The position numbers were made by a program, and so were the translations under genes. The notes under the pieces are model-generated. The model searched no databases. It was given only the letters and a program-made list of their open reading frames with translations, and was not told where the DNA came from. Below are positions 31,266 through 40,953 of a stretch of DNA of 64,000 nt, piece after piece. Within the stretch, counting starts at the first letter, position 1; each line of letters opens with the position of its first letter. Origin of the DNA: Alphaproteobacteria bacterium (GTDB lineage Bacteria; Pseudomonadota; Alphaproteobacteria; Micropepsales; Micropepsaceae); the NCBI GenBank assembly GCA_028865545.1, contig JAGWJY010000004.1, positions 1-64,000 on the forward strand, in the 5' to 3' direction.

Positions 31266-32044
31266 ACCTCGACCTCGCACCACACTGGCACGTGGTCGGA
31301 CGGCTTTTCGCGGCCGCGGACGCGCTTGTCGATGGCGCAAACCTTCAATCGATCGAGCGCCTGTGGCGACAGCAGGATGTGGTCGATGCGGATGCCGTGG
31401 TCCTTCTGCCATGCTCCGGCCTGATAATCCCAGAAGGTATAGCGGTTGGGCTGTGCATTGCAGGCGCGAAAAGCGTCCGCGTAGCCGAGGTTTTCGATCT
31501 TGCGCAGCGCGGCGCGCGACTCCGGCTGGAACAACGCGTCCTGGGACCAGGCAGCCGGATCGTAGCAGTCCTCCGGCATCGGGATAACATTGTAATCGCC
31601 CATCAGCACCACAGGCTCTTCGAAAGTCAGCAGGGCGCGGGCGCGATCATGCAGGCGTTCCAGCCATGCTAGCTTGTAGGCGAATTTCTCGGTGCCGATC
31701 GGATTGCCGTTGGGGGCATAGATCGACGCGATACGGATCACGCCTTTGTCGCCGGTCGCGACAGCTTCGAGATAGCGGGCGTGGTCATCATCCTTGCCGC
31801 CGGGCAGGCGGGGGGTAACGTCCTCCAGCGGACGCTTCGACAGAATCGCCACGCCGTTGTATGTTTTTTGTCCGTGTACGGCGCAGTTATAGCCGAGATC
31901 TTCGAAAGTCGCGGCCGGGAAGGTGTCGTCCGTGCATTTGATCTCCTGCAGGCAGACGATATCCGGCGAGGCTTCCTTTAGCCATTGCACGGCGGCATCC
32001 AGCCTTGCCTTCACAGAGTTCACATTCCAGGTGGCGATCTTCAT
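31262..32044 (-). CDS. xthA: Exodeoxyribonuclease III
   Basis: [59 protein letters not shown]. Confidence 0.94.
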   Translation of the reverse strand: MKIATWNVNSVKARLDAAVQWLKEASPDIVCLQEIKCTDDTFPAATFEDLGYNCAVHGQKTYNGVAILSKRPLEDVTPRLPGGKDDDHARYLEAVATGDKGVIRIASIYAPNGNPIGTEKFAYKLAWLERLHDRARALLTFEEPVVLMGDYNVIPMPEDCYDPAAWSQDALFQPESRAALRKIENLGYADAFRACNAQPNRYTFWDYQAGAWQKDHGIRIDHILLSPQALDRLKVCAIDKRVRGREKPSDHVPVWCEVEV

Positions 32045-32094
32045 GGCATCATTCTTGACGGTGTCGCCGGAGGCGTGAGGTTGGGTTGTGGCGG

Positions 32095-32436
32095 TTAGAC
32101 CGAAAAACTCGTGCCGCAACCGCAGGAAGAGGTAGCATTCGGGTTGTTCACCTTGAACGAGGCGCCGATCAGGTCGTCGACAAAATCGATTTCGGCGCCT
32201 TTGAGGAACTCTAACGAGGTGGAGTCGATCAACACCGTGACGCCGCCTTCCTGAATGGCTAGGTCGTCATCGGCGCGGATATTGTCCAAGGCGAAATTGT
32301 ACTGAAAGCCGGAGCAGCCGCCGCCGGTAACCGCCAGGCGCAGCATCATGGGCTGGCCTTCGGCCGCAATAATCTCGGCGATCCGCTTGGCGGCGCGGGA
32401 TGAAACCTTGACGGGCAGGGCTGTTTCGACGGTCAT
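32095..32436 (-). CDS. erpA: Iron-sulfur cluster insertion protein ErpA (HesB/IscA family)
   Basis: LRLAVTGGGCSGFQYNFALD; C-terminal NPNATSSCGCGTSFSV. Confidence 0.92.
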   Translation of the reverse strand: MTVETALPVKVSSRAAKRIAEIIAAEGQPMMLRLAVTGGGCSGFQYNFALDNIRADDDLAIQEGGVTVLIDSTSLEFLKGAEIDFVDDLIGASFKVNNPNATSSCGCGTSFSV

Positions 32437-32480
32437 GGATGTCCTTTAAGTGCCATAATCATAGCGAGTCTTATGTAGTC

Positions 32481-33713
32481 ATGGGAATGGCAAGCGCAAA
32501 GGCCGGAATGACGGAGATTTCGCCTGCCGGGCGGCTTCTGGGGCCGCTTTTCGTGCCGCCGGTCGCGCGAGCGCCCTACGCCACCAAGCCCGCGGACAGT
32601 CGCGGGCGGCTTTACCCGGAAAACGAAAGCGCCACGCGCACGTGTTATCAGCGTGATCGCGACCGCGTGCTCCATTCCACCGCCTTCCGCCGCCTCAAGC
32701 ATAAGACGCAGGTCTTCGTGCAGCATGAAGGCGATTATTACCGCACACGCATGACACATTCTCTGGAAGTGGCGCAGATCGCCCGGTCCGTATCGCGGGT
32801 GTTAGCGCTGGACGAGGATTTGGCGGAGGCTTTGGCGCTGGCCCATGACATGGGCCATACGCCGTTTGGCCATGCGGGCGAAGAAGCGTTGGCGGCAGCG
32901 AGCGCTCATATCGGCGGGTTCGATCACAACGCCCACGCCCTGCGCCTGGTAACCAAGCTTGAGCATCGCTATCCCGACTTCGACGGCTTGAACCTGACCT
33001 GGGAGACACTCGAAGGCCTCGTCAAGCATAACGGTCCGATCAAGCCGCCGGTGCCGGCGCCGATCTCGAGTTTCGATGCGCGCTGGCCGCTGGAGCTCTC
33101 CACCTGGCCGGGGCTCGAAGCGCAGATCGCGGCGTTGGCCGACGACATCGCCTATCTCACGCACGACATCGACGACGGATTGCGGGCGGGCCTTTTCGAA
33201 ATCGACGACCTGGAGGGTGCGCCGCTCGCGGGCATGCATGTGACCGCAATCCGCGCGCGCTATGGTGCGCTGGAACTCAGCCGCTTCATCGGCGAACTCG
33301 TCCGCACACTGATCGGCTTGCTGGCCGAGGATCTAATTGCCGAGACGCGGACTCGCTTGGCGCGGGCATGTCCGGGTTCGGCCGCGATGGTGCGGGGCGG
33401 CGAGGGCCCGACAGCCTCCTTTTCTCCGTCGATGGAGCGGGACGCCGCGGCGCTAAAGCAGTTCCTTTTCAGCCGCATGTATCGTCACAAACGGGTCATG
33501 GCGTCGATGGACAAGGCAAAGACGGTCGTGGCAGAACTGTTCAAGGCCTTATCGCGCGAGCCGTCGCTGTTGCCAGCAGACTGGGCGGCGGCGTGCGGGG
33601 GTGGCGGTGATGCCGTTACGTCCGGAATCGTCCGGGACTACATTGCCGGCATGACGGATCGCTTTGCACTGCAGGAATATCGGCGGATTTTCCACACAGA
33701 GATTGCGCTTTAA
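32481..33713 (+). CDS. dgt: Deoxyguanosinetriphosphate triphosphohydrolase-like protein (start uncertain: 32439, 32481 or 32508)
   Basis: HD motifs RTRMTHSLEVAQIARS, ALAHDMGHTPFGHAGE, ADDIAYLTHDIDDGLRAG. Confidence 0.93.
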   Translation: MGMASAKAGMTEISPAGRLLGPLFVPPVARAPYATKPADSRGRLYPENESATRTCYQRDRDRVLHSTAFRRLKHKTQVFVQHEGDYYRTRMTHSLEVAQIARSVSRVLALDEDLAEALALAHDMGHTPFGHAGEEALAAASAHIGGFDHNAHALRLVTKLEHRYPDFDGLNLTWETLEGLVKHNGPIKPPVPAPISSFDARWPLELSTWPGLEAQIAALADDIAYLTHDIDDGLRAGLFEIDDLEGAPLAGMHVTAIRARYGALELSRFIGELVRTLIGLLAEDLIAETRTRLARACPGSAAMVRGGEGPTASFSPSMERDAAALKQFLFSRMYRHKRVMASMDKAKTVVAELFKALSREPSLLPADWAAACGGGGDAVTSGIVRDYIAGMTDRFALQEYRRIFHTEIAL

Positions 33714-33783
33714 GACCTTAAGGACGCCGTGATTCGGCCGTGGGCCGGTGCTACATTGATGCCATCAGATTCGGAGCAGGCGG

Positions 33784-34638
33784 ATGCCCAAATACGAACG
33801 CGATACCTATGAGCCAGATGATGTCCGCGTCTTCGACGGTGGCGCGGATGAAGAGGAAGATGGAGGTTCGCACCTGCCAGTCGTCATAGTCATCTCGCTC
33901 TTGGTGCTGGCGGCGTTCGGCGGGGTGGTTTGGCTTGCCTACAACAACGGCGTGGCGCACGGCCGGGCAGACGTGCCAACACAAACCGTCGCGCAGAACA
34001 CGGCTAACGAGCCTGCGGCGACGGCGCCAGGCAGTGGCGACATACCCACCAAGCAGATCAAGGTCTATCAACAGCCGGCAGGCGCGGATGAGGACGCCGG
34101 CCAGAGCAGCCCGGCGGCAGCGCCTATGACCAAAGCCCCAGCGGCCCTGCAGGCGCGGCCTGTCGAGCCGATGAAAGCGGCAGCAACGCCGCCGGCAGCC
34201 ATGACGACGACCGCCAAGGCGCCGTTGAAAATCGCAGAGAAGTCGCCGAAACGGATGCCGGCAAAGGTTGTCGAGGCACCGAAGCCAGCCACGGCACCAC
34301 CGGCGAAGCTGATGCCCGCCAAAACGGCCGAAAAGCCTGTGGAGAAGCCTGTTGCGAAAACCGTGGCCGCACCGGCTGCGGCTGCCGCCGGCGGGGGGTA
34401 TGTGTTGCAGATCGGCGCCTATAAGTCGCAAAACGACGCCGATGCGGCATGGAAGGCTTATCAAGCCAAGCACGTAGCCCTGCTTTCGGGCATTTCTTCG
34501 GATGTCCAGAAAGCCGATCTGGGTGACAAAGGGGTGTGGTACCGGCTGCGCGTCGGCTCGTTCGCCGACAAAGATGCTGCGGCTGCGCTCTGTGATCGCT
34601 TAAAGGCGAACGGTGGGGCGTGTTTTCCGGCGAAGTGA
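33784..34638 (+). CDS. SPOR-domain membrane protein
   Basis: 284 aa; one N-terminal TM, Ala/Pro/Lys-rich linker, C-terminal GGGYVLQIGAYKSQNDADAAWKAY...WYRLRVGSFADKDAAAALC. Confidence 0.88.
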   Translation: MPKYERDTYEPDDVRVFDGGADEEEDGGSHLPVVIVISLLVLAAFGGVVWLAYNNGVAHGRADVPTQTVAQNTANEPAATAPGSGDIPTKQIKVYQQPAGADEDAGQSSPAAAPMTKAPAALQARPVEPMKAAATPPAAMTTTAKAPLKIAEKSPKRMPAKVVEAPKPATAPPAKLMPAKTAEKPVEKPVAKTVAAPAAAAAGGGYVLQIGAYKSQNDADAAWKAYQAKHVALLSGISSDVQKADLGDKGVWYRLRVGSFADKDAAAALCDRLKANGGACFPAK

Positions 34639-34667
34639 GTTGAGCGCCGAGAGCGGATTAAAGGGAC

Positions 34668-35681
34668 ATGCGTACAAGGGTCGTCTACGGGTGCTCCGGC
34701 TTGCAGCTCGGGGCAGAGGAGCGCGCGTTTTTTCGCGATGCCCAACCGTGGGGGTTCATCCTCTTTGGCCGCAACGTCGCCGATCACGAACAGGTGCGCG
34801 AGCTGGTTGGGGCATTGCGCGAAACCGTTGACGATGCACGTGCGCCAGTGCTGATCGATCAGGAAGGTGGCCGTGTGTCGCGCCTCAAGCCACCCAACTG
34901 GCGCGAACGCCCGGCTGCCGTGCGCTTCGGGGAAGTCTATGCGAAGGCGCGCGAAGCGGCTTGTGAGGCGGCCTATCTGAACGCCCGGCTGATCGCCAGC
35001 GATCTCGTTGATCTCGGCATCAACGTCGACTGTCTGCCGTTGCTCGACATCCCGGTGGAGGGAGCCGACGACGTGATCGGCGATCGCGCCTTTGCGCGCG
35101 ATCCAACCACCATCATCGACCTTGGCCGCGCAGCGATCGAAGGGTTGATGGAAGGTGGTGTCCTGCCAGTCATGAAGCACATTCCCGGCCACGGGCGCGC
35201 CATGGCGGACTCTCATCTGGCGTTGCCGCATGTGGATACGGACACGGAAATGCTAAGCGCAACGGACTTCGTTACTTTCCGCAGCCTGAACCAATGTCCG
35301 TTGGCAATGACGGCCCATGTGGTCTACGACACGATTGATCCGCAACGTCCAGCGACCACGAGCCCCAAGGTGATTCGCGACGTGATTCGCGGCGAAATCG
35401 GCTTCGACGGCCTGCTAATGTCGGACGACATTTCAATGGGGGCGCTTTCCGGGCCGGTTTCCGTGCGCACCAAAGCGGCCCTGTTCGCGGGCTGCGATGT
35501 CGTGCTTCACTGCAATGGCAAGATCGAGGAGATGAAGGACGTGGCCGAGGAAGCGAAGCCGCTCGAAGGCGCGTCGCTCAAACGCGCAGAGCATGCGCTT
35601 GGCCTGCTGACGTCTCCAGATCCTTTCAATCCAGCCAGCGCGGAAGCGCGGCTTAGCGAACTTCTGGGAGCCGCCGCGTGA
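34668..35681 (+). CDS. nagZ: Beta-N-acetylhexosaminidase
   Basis: 337 aa; LIDQEGGRVSRL, VLPVMKHIPGHGRAMADSHL, FDGLLMSDDISMGAL. Confidence 0.95.
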   Translation: MRTRVVYGCSGLQLGAEERAFFRDAQPWGFILFGRNVADHEQVRELVGALRETVDDARAPVLIDQEGGRVSRLKPPNWRERPAAVRFGEVYAKAREAACEAAYLNARLIASDLVDLGINVDCLPLLDIPVEGADDVIGDRAFARDPTTIIDLGRAAIEGLMEGGVLPVMKHIPGHGRAMADSHLALPHVDTDTEMLSATDFVTFRSLNQCPLAMTAHVVYDTIDPQRPATTSPKVIRDVIRGEIGFDGLLMSDDISMGALSGPVSVRTKAALFAGCDVVLHCNGKIEEMKDVAEEAKPLEGASLKRAEHALGLLTSPDPFNPASAEARLSELLGAAA

Positions 35682-36484
35682 GCGAACCGCTTGAGACCGC
35701 AACCTTCGAGGAGTTTGAGGCCTCCGCTGCGGCGCCGGAAGACGCACTGGTGGTGACCGTCGACGGCTTCGAGGGACCGCTGGACCTGCTGTTGACACTG
35801 GCGCGCAACCAGAAGGTCGATATCGCCAAGATCTCGATCCTCAAATTGGCCGACCAGTACCTGGAATTCATCGAGTCCGCCAAAAAGATGAACCTGGAGC
35901 TGGCGGCCGACTATCTGGTGATGGCCGCCTGGCTGGCCTATCTGAAATCGCGCCTGATCCTGCCGCAGCCCGAGAGCGCGGAAGGCGAACCGACGGCGGA
36001 CGAGATGGCGTCACGCTTGCGCTGGCGCCTGCAGCGGCTGGAAGCCATGCGGGAAGCCGCAGCGCGGCTGATGGCACGCGATCGGATCGGACGTGACGTC
36101 TTCGCCCGCGGCATGCCAGAGCCGGTGAAGGTGGTGAAGCTCCGCACCTATACAGACTCCCTCTACGACCTGCTGACGGCCTATGCGACCGAGCGGGTAA
36201 AGAAGATGCGCGGCAAGACCTACCAGCCGCACATGTCGCCGGTCTTGCTGATCGAAGAGGCCAGGGAACGCCTGGAGCGGATGTTGGGCAGGATTCCCGA
36301 CTGGAGCGGGCTCACAAACCTGTTGCCGCTTGGCTGGACAGGGGGGCAGAAGCGGCGGTCAGCGCTTGCGAGCACGCTTCTGGCGTGCCTAGAACTGGCC
36401 AGGGACGGGCGGGTCGAGATTCGCCAGATGGGGCCGTTTGAGGAAATTTTTATCAGGGATCGTGGCAACGAGGCCTTAGCATGA
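35678..36484 (+). CDS. scpA: Segregation and condensation protein A
   Basis: FEGPLDLLLTLARNQKVDIAKISILKLADQYLEFI; AADYLVMAAWLAYLKSRLILP. Confidence 0.95.
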   Translation: MSEPLETATFEEFEASAAAPEDALVVTVDGFEGPLDLLLTLARNQKVDIAKISILKLADQYLEFIESAKKMNLELAADYLVMAAWLAYLKSRLILPQPESAEGEPTADEMASRLRWRLQRLEAMREAAARLMARDRIGRDVFARGMPEPVKVVKLRTYTDSLYDLLTAYATERVKKMRGKTYQPHMSPVLLIEEARERLERMLGRIPDWSGLTNLLPLGWTGGQKRRSALASTLLACLELARDGRVEIRQMGPFEEIFIRDRGNEALA

Positions 36485-37236
36485 ACCGCGTATTGCGTTT
36501 GAGAGAAGCCCTGGCAGAAGCAATAGCCGACGACGGCGTTGTCACAGGGACGGAAAGGGTAGAAGAGGCTGTGTCCGGCGTAAACATAGAGCATTTGCGG
36601 ATGACCGAGGCGCTGCTGTTTGCGGCTTCCGAGCCGTTGGATGAAGCCGCGCTGGCCTCATCGCTGCCTGAGGGGGCGGACGTCGCAGGCATTCTCCAGG
36701 AACTTCGACGTATCTATGAAGGCAGGGGTGTAACCCTCTCTTGTGTTGCGGAAAAATGGCAATTTCGTACTGCGCCGGACCTGGCCTTCCTGCTCCGCCG
36801 GGAGAAGCCCGAGCAGAAGCGCCTGTCGCGTGCCGCGATCGAGACGCTTGCCATCATCGCCTACCACCAGCCCGTCACCCGGGCTGAAGTTGAGGATATT
36901 CGCGGCGTCGCCCTGTCCAAGGGGACTGTCGACGCTCTAATGGAGATCGGTTGGGTCAAAATCCGCGGCCGTAAGCGTACGCCGGGCCGTCCGGTAACTT
37001 ACGGCACGACGGACGCCTTCCTGGTACAGTTCGGCTTGGAAAGCGTCAGCCACCTGCCGGGAATGGACGAACTGAAGGCCGCCGGCTTCCTGGAGGCCAT
37101 GCCACCGTCAGGCTTCGACGTACCGAGCCCAAGCGATGAGTTGGGCCCCGACGAAGATCCCTACGACGGGGAAGAGCCGGGCGACCTGGCGACTGGCACG
37201 GCGGATCCCTTCGCGCCGGCCTCATCGGACGGCTGA
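36481..37236 (+). CDS. scpB: Segregation and condensation protein B
   Basis: RMTEALLFAASEPLDEAAL; RAAIETLAIIAYHQPVTRAEVEDIRGV; GRPVTYGTTDAFLVQFGL. Confidence 0.95.
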   Translation: MNRVLRLREALAEAIADDGVVTGTERVEEAVSGVNIEHLRMTEALLFAASEPLDEAALASSLPEGADVAGILQELRRIYEGRGVTLSCVAEKWQFRTAPDLAFLLRREKPEQKRLSRAAIETLAIIAYHQPVTRAEVEDIRGVALSKGTVDALMEIGWVKIRGRKRTPGRPVTYGTTDAFLVQFGLESVSHLPGMDELKAAGFLEAMPPSGFDVPSPSDELGPDEDPYDGEEPGDLATGTADPFAPASSDG

Positions 37237-37329
37237 TCGCTCATCGTTGACCTTCAATCGCATTGCGCCAAAATGTCCGCCGTAGGGGCATAGGGCTGCG
37301 CAGTGCGCAGCTCAGCGAAGGAGCAGACG

Positions 37330-37704
37330 ATGAAGATCGTACTGACCGGTATTGCCTGTGCATTCGCCTTGCTGACCACGATGCCATCGGCATATGCAGA
37401 TCCGCCGACGCACAACACGGTGTGTCTCGACGCCGGCAACATCGACCATTATTCCTATCCCGACGATAAGACGATCCTGTTCCACATGAACGCCGGGAAG
37501 GTGCGGATATGGCGCAACGACCTGCCGCGCGCCTGTCCGGGGCTGAAGTTCGAGCAGGGGATCGCGCTGGAAATCCGAGGCGGCGTAATCTGTTCGAACA
37601 TGCAGGTCGTCTACGTGCTACGCCGCTGGACACCGTGTTTCCTCGGCGCCTTCACGCCTTACACGCCGCCGCCGAAGGCAACGGAGCAGGGTGCACACGA
37701 CTAG
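37330..37704 (+). CDS. Secreted hypothetical protein (124 aa, DUF6491-like pattern)
   Basis: Signal peptide MKIVLTGIACAFALLTTMPSAYA; cysteine-containing C-terminal half; GGAGCAGACGATG SD context. Confidence 0.6.
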   Translation: MKIVLTGIACAFALLTTMPSAYADPPTHNTVCLDAGNIDHYSYPDDKTILFHMNAGKVRIWRNDLPRACPGLKFEQGIALEIRGGVICSNMQVVYVLRRWTPCFLGAFTPYTPPPKATEQGAHD

Positions 37705-37716
37705 GACGAAGCTCAT

Positions 37717-37749
37717 GACGTCGCGGCCCGGGAAATGAGCCGCGGCGTC
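37717..37749. terminator. Hairpin between convergent genes (possible bidirectional terminator)
   Basis: GACGTCGCGGC-N11-GCCGCGGCGTC, 11-bp stem with one G-U, plus outer CTAGGAC/GTCCTAG; no clear T-tract. Confidence 0.4.
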
Positions 37750-38916
37750 CTAGTCCTCAAGTTCCACGATGACGGCCTCGCCGTTTTCGAGGGCGATGGC
37801 GAGTGAGCCTTGGCGCAACGCAATGGCGTCCTTGCCGAATACTTCCGCACGCCAGCCCTGTAGCGCAGCGACGCCGTCGTCATCGCCGGCAGCCAGCCGC
37901 TCAATATCATCGGTGTTCGCGATCAACCGTGGGGCGACGCCGGCCTCTTCGGCCCTGAGCCTGAGCAGCGTCTTGAGCAGGTCTATGGTGGCCGGCGACG
38001 GCTCGCGCTTGTGCCGCCGAGGGTGGTGGTGATGGTCGCTTTCCGGGACGTCGGGCGGTGGCGCGTCCTTGCTTTCTTCGATGGCGCTGAGAAGGCTCTT
38101 CCCCATGCGCGATGCGGCGAAGCCTTTAGGCATCGAGCGGATGCGCTCGAGGGACTCCGGCCCGTCCGGCGGATTGGAAGCGATCTCCAGCAGCACGTCG
38201 TCCTTCAGAACGCGGTTCCTAGGCGTGTCGCGTGTCTGAGCCTCGCGCTCGCGCCACGCGGCGACAGCGGCAAGCGTCGCAAGAAAGCGCTTGTTATTGG
38301 TGCGCGGCTTCAATCGTTTCCAGGCGTGGGCCGGATCGAGCGCATATAGTTCTTCGCTTTTTAGTGCGGCGATTTCCTCCGCCACCCAGCTCGCGCGCTT
38401 GTTCTTCACCAGTTGCGCCGACAGCGTTTCGTAAATCGTGCACAGATGCGTGACGTCGGCGAGTGCGTATTCGAGCTGACGCTTGGTGAGCGGTCGCCGC
38501 GCCCAGTCGGTAAAGCGCGCAGACTTGTCGACGGTGGCATGGGCGATCTTGCGCGCCAGCGTCTCGTAGGACGCCGCTTCGCCAAAGCCGCACACCATCG
38601 CCACGATCTGTGTGTCGAACAGCGGATCTGGGATGACGCGGCCGCCGTGCCAGAAAATCTCGATGTCCTGACGTCCTGCGTGCAGCACTTTGATAATGTG
38701 GGGGTTCTTCAGCAGTGCAAAAAACGGCGCAAGGTCGAGGCCGTCCGCCAGCGGATCGATAATAGCCGCGACGCCGGGGGCCGCGATCTGCAACAGACAG
38801 AGCTTTGGCCAGTAGGTCGAATCGCGCATGAATTCGGTGTCGAGCGCGATGTAGGGCGCGTCCTTCAACTCGCCCGCCAGGGTCTTCAAATCCGCCGTCG
38901 TTTCTACAATCCTCAT
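37750..38916 (-). CDS. rnd: Ribonuclease D
   Basis: MRIVETTADLKTLAGELKDAPYIALDTEFMRDSTYWPKLCLLQIA; HAGRQDIEIF; DWARRPLTKRQLEYALADVTHLC. Confidence 0.95.
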   Translation of the reverse strand: MRIVETTADLKTLAGELKDAPYIALDTEFMRDSTYWPKLCLLQIAAPGVAAIIDPLADGLDLAPFFALLKNPHIIKVLHAGRQDIEIFWHGGRVIPDPLFDTQIVAMVCGFGEAASYETLARKIAHATVDKSARFTDWARRPLTKRQLEYALADVTHLCTIYETLSAQLVKNKRASWVAEEIAALKSEELYALDPAHAWKRLKPRTNNKRFLATLAAVAAWREREAQTRDTPRNRVLKDDVLLEIASNPPDGPESLERIRSMPKGFAASRMGKSLLSAIEESKDAPPPDVPESDHHHHPRRHKREPSPATIDLLKTLLRLRAEEAGVAPRLIANTDDIERLAAGDDDGVAALQGWRAEVFGKDAIALRQGSLAIALENGEAVIVELED

Positions 38917-38977
38917 CGGATCGTGATAGCGGATTCGGCCGCCCATCGCGCTGGAATTTGCGCAAAACGGCTAAAAA

Positions 38978-40816
38978 TCACCGCTGCGGGAGGCCAACGA
39001 TGCGTCCCGGCATGCCAGCCGCGTCGAAATAGCGCGTGGAACCGACCTCCTGGACGTCTAGGACCGTATGGAAGCCGTTGACGGCGGCCGGCGATACCAC
39101 CCGCCAGCGGGTCACTTTAGGCATCTTTCCGCCCTTCAGGGCTTCAGCGATCACACGGCCCTTGAGCGTTCCGGGACCCGTCAGATCCACGCCCAGGATG
39201 TGTGCCATCGTGGGCGTGACGTCAACGTTTCCGACTGGAGCGGTATCGTTAAAGCCAGCTTTGAAATCCGGCCCGATGGCCGCCATGAAGTTGCGGGTGT
39301 CGGTGCGGCTCGGGCTGCCATGCATGCCTTGGCCGGTCTGCAGGTTGGTGTCCGCGATTTCGGCCGTGCACATCTGTGCACCAAGTTTGCATCCCTTCAC
39401 CACGAAAGAACGAAAGCCGATCACAATGTCCGGCTGGGGCACAGTCGCATGCCCAATCAGATTTACAGCGCTCATCGGCAGCGCGCCGGCGAAGTCCTTG
39501 GGATTGCCGTTCTTGAGGAGCGCATCGTTGACGAACAGTGCACCGACATAGGGCTGCTCGATAAGCCGGTCGAAAATGCGTTTCGCGGTGGCACGTTTGT
39601 CGGCACCGTCAGGCACATAGATGAAATCAGAACCGCCGTTCGCGGCGACGATGGCCATCGGATGATCGACCGACGGTCCGATGAAGGCATCGCCAAACTG
39701 TGGCCGCATGCCATTATCGAGGACAAGTTGTTGGTTCTCCTGGTCGGGATCGTAGATGTTCAGGTTGCCAAGCCAGCGGGCCACGTCCAGCGCGACAAAG
39801 CCGGTCGCCAGCGTATTGCGCCCCAAAGTTCCATCGGGCGTCGGAGTAGCTTTGGCGATGGTCGAGAAGCCGTGATCGGCGATCACGAAGACATCGGTGT
39901 TGTCGGCCAATCCCCACTGCTTAAGGGCGTCCAGAATGCCTTTCAGATCGCTGTCGGCGTTGTAGATGGCGGCGCGGGCATCGGTGCTGTTGATGCCGGG
40001 GATGAGCTTGCCTTCGCTGTCGGTCGCCCCGTGCTGCGTGGTGTCGGGATCGCGCGACCAGAACAGCATCGCGAAAGGTTTGCCGGAGCTCTTCAGATCG
40101 GGGATCAAGGTCTGTGTGGTCACCGACAGGAGATAGGCCTGTTGCGTGAGATTTGGGACGCTGGTGAACGGAGGTGCACCTACGCCCGTTGCACTGAACG
40201 CATCTGATGCTATCTGGTCGCGCAGCATCGTGCTCATGGTCGAACTGCCGTCGAGATTTTTGGGATGGTTGGTCGACTCGTCGATGAAGATGCCGAGCGG
40301 GCCGTCAATGTCGTCGTTCTGGCTGTCGAGTGCGGCCAGCCACTGAATGGCGAGCGGGCCCTTCTTTCCCACCAGGATCGTGTCATAGCCGGCCGCGCGC
40401 GCGGCCTGCATGAGCGTCGTCTGGCCCATATAGCCGTCGCCGAAATGGTTCTTGACTGCGCGCAGGATGCAATCGTCCTCCAGGAAGGTCAGTTTCACGG
40501 CCGGCCCTAGGCGGCATTGGATGGGAAATCCCAGATACAGGGTGTTGGCGTAGTCGCCTGTGTCGCCCAGGAAATGTCCGGTGGCGATGGCCGAGGCGTT
40601 GGCCGTGGTCAGTGTGGGGTAGACCGCGTGGCTATTGGAGAAATCGACGCCGTTCTGGCGGACTTTCGTCATGGTCGGGGCGGTTTCGGGCGTGACACTG
40701 GAGTAGCGCAGCCCATCGGCGACGAAGATCACCACATTTCTCTGGGGGCCTGCCTGGGCAGGCAGGATGGCGGCGAGGCACAGAATTGCTACGAAAGCGA
40801 AGCGCGGTAGAGGCAT
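38978..40816 (-). CDS. Secreted alkaline phosphatase superfamily protein (type I phosphodiesterase/nucleotide pyrophosphatase-like)
   Basis: 612 aa; signal peptide; NVVIFVADGLRYSSVTPETAPTMTKVRQNGVDFSNSHAVYPTLTTANASAIATGHF; FVIADHGFSTI. Confidence 0.85.
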   Translation of the reverse strand: MPLPRFAFVAILCLAAILPAQAGPQRNVVIFVADGLRYSSVTPETAPTMTKVRQNGVDFSNSHAVYPTLTTANASAIATGHFLGDTGDYANTLYLGFPIQCRLGPAVKLTFLEDDCILRAVKNHFGDGYMGQTTLMQAARAAGYDTILVGKKGPLAIQWLAALDSQNDDIDGPLGIFIDESTNHPKNLDGSSTMSTMLRDQIASDAFSATGVGAPPFTSVPNLTQQAYLLSVTTQTLIPDLKSSGKPFAMLFWSRDPDTTQHGATDSEGKLIPGINSTDARAAIYNADSDLKGILDALKQWGLADNTDVFVIADHGFSTIAKATPTPDGTLGRNTLATGFVALDVARWLGNLNIYDPDQENQQLVLDNGMRPQFGDAFIGPSVDHPMAIVAANGGSDFIYVPDGADKRATAKRIFDRLIEQPYVGALFVNDALLKNGNPKDFAGALPMSAVNLIGHATVPQPDIVIGFRSFVVKGCKLGAQMCTAEIADTNLQTGQGMHGSPSRTDTRNFMAAIGPDFKAGFNDTAPVGNVDVTPTMAHILGVDLTGPGTLKGRVIAEALKGGKMPKVTRWRVVSPAAVNGFHTVLDVQEVGSTRYFDAAGMPGRIVGLPQR

Positions 40817-40953
40817 GAGCCGGGAATCCCTCAGAAAAAGGCTCGGAAGACTAAGCTTTCTTTGCGACAGTTAAACCATATAACGGGCTGTTTCGGCCCT
40901 TGACCGGCCCCCCGGCAACCCGCCACATACCGCCCTTTTTCGAAGGAATAGCC

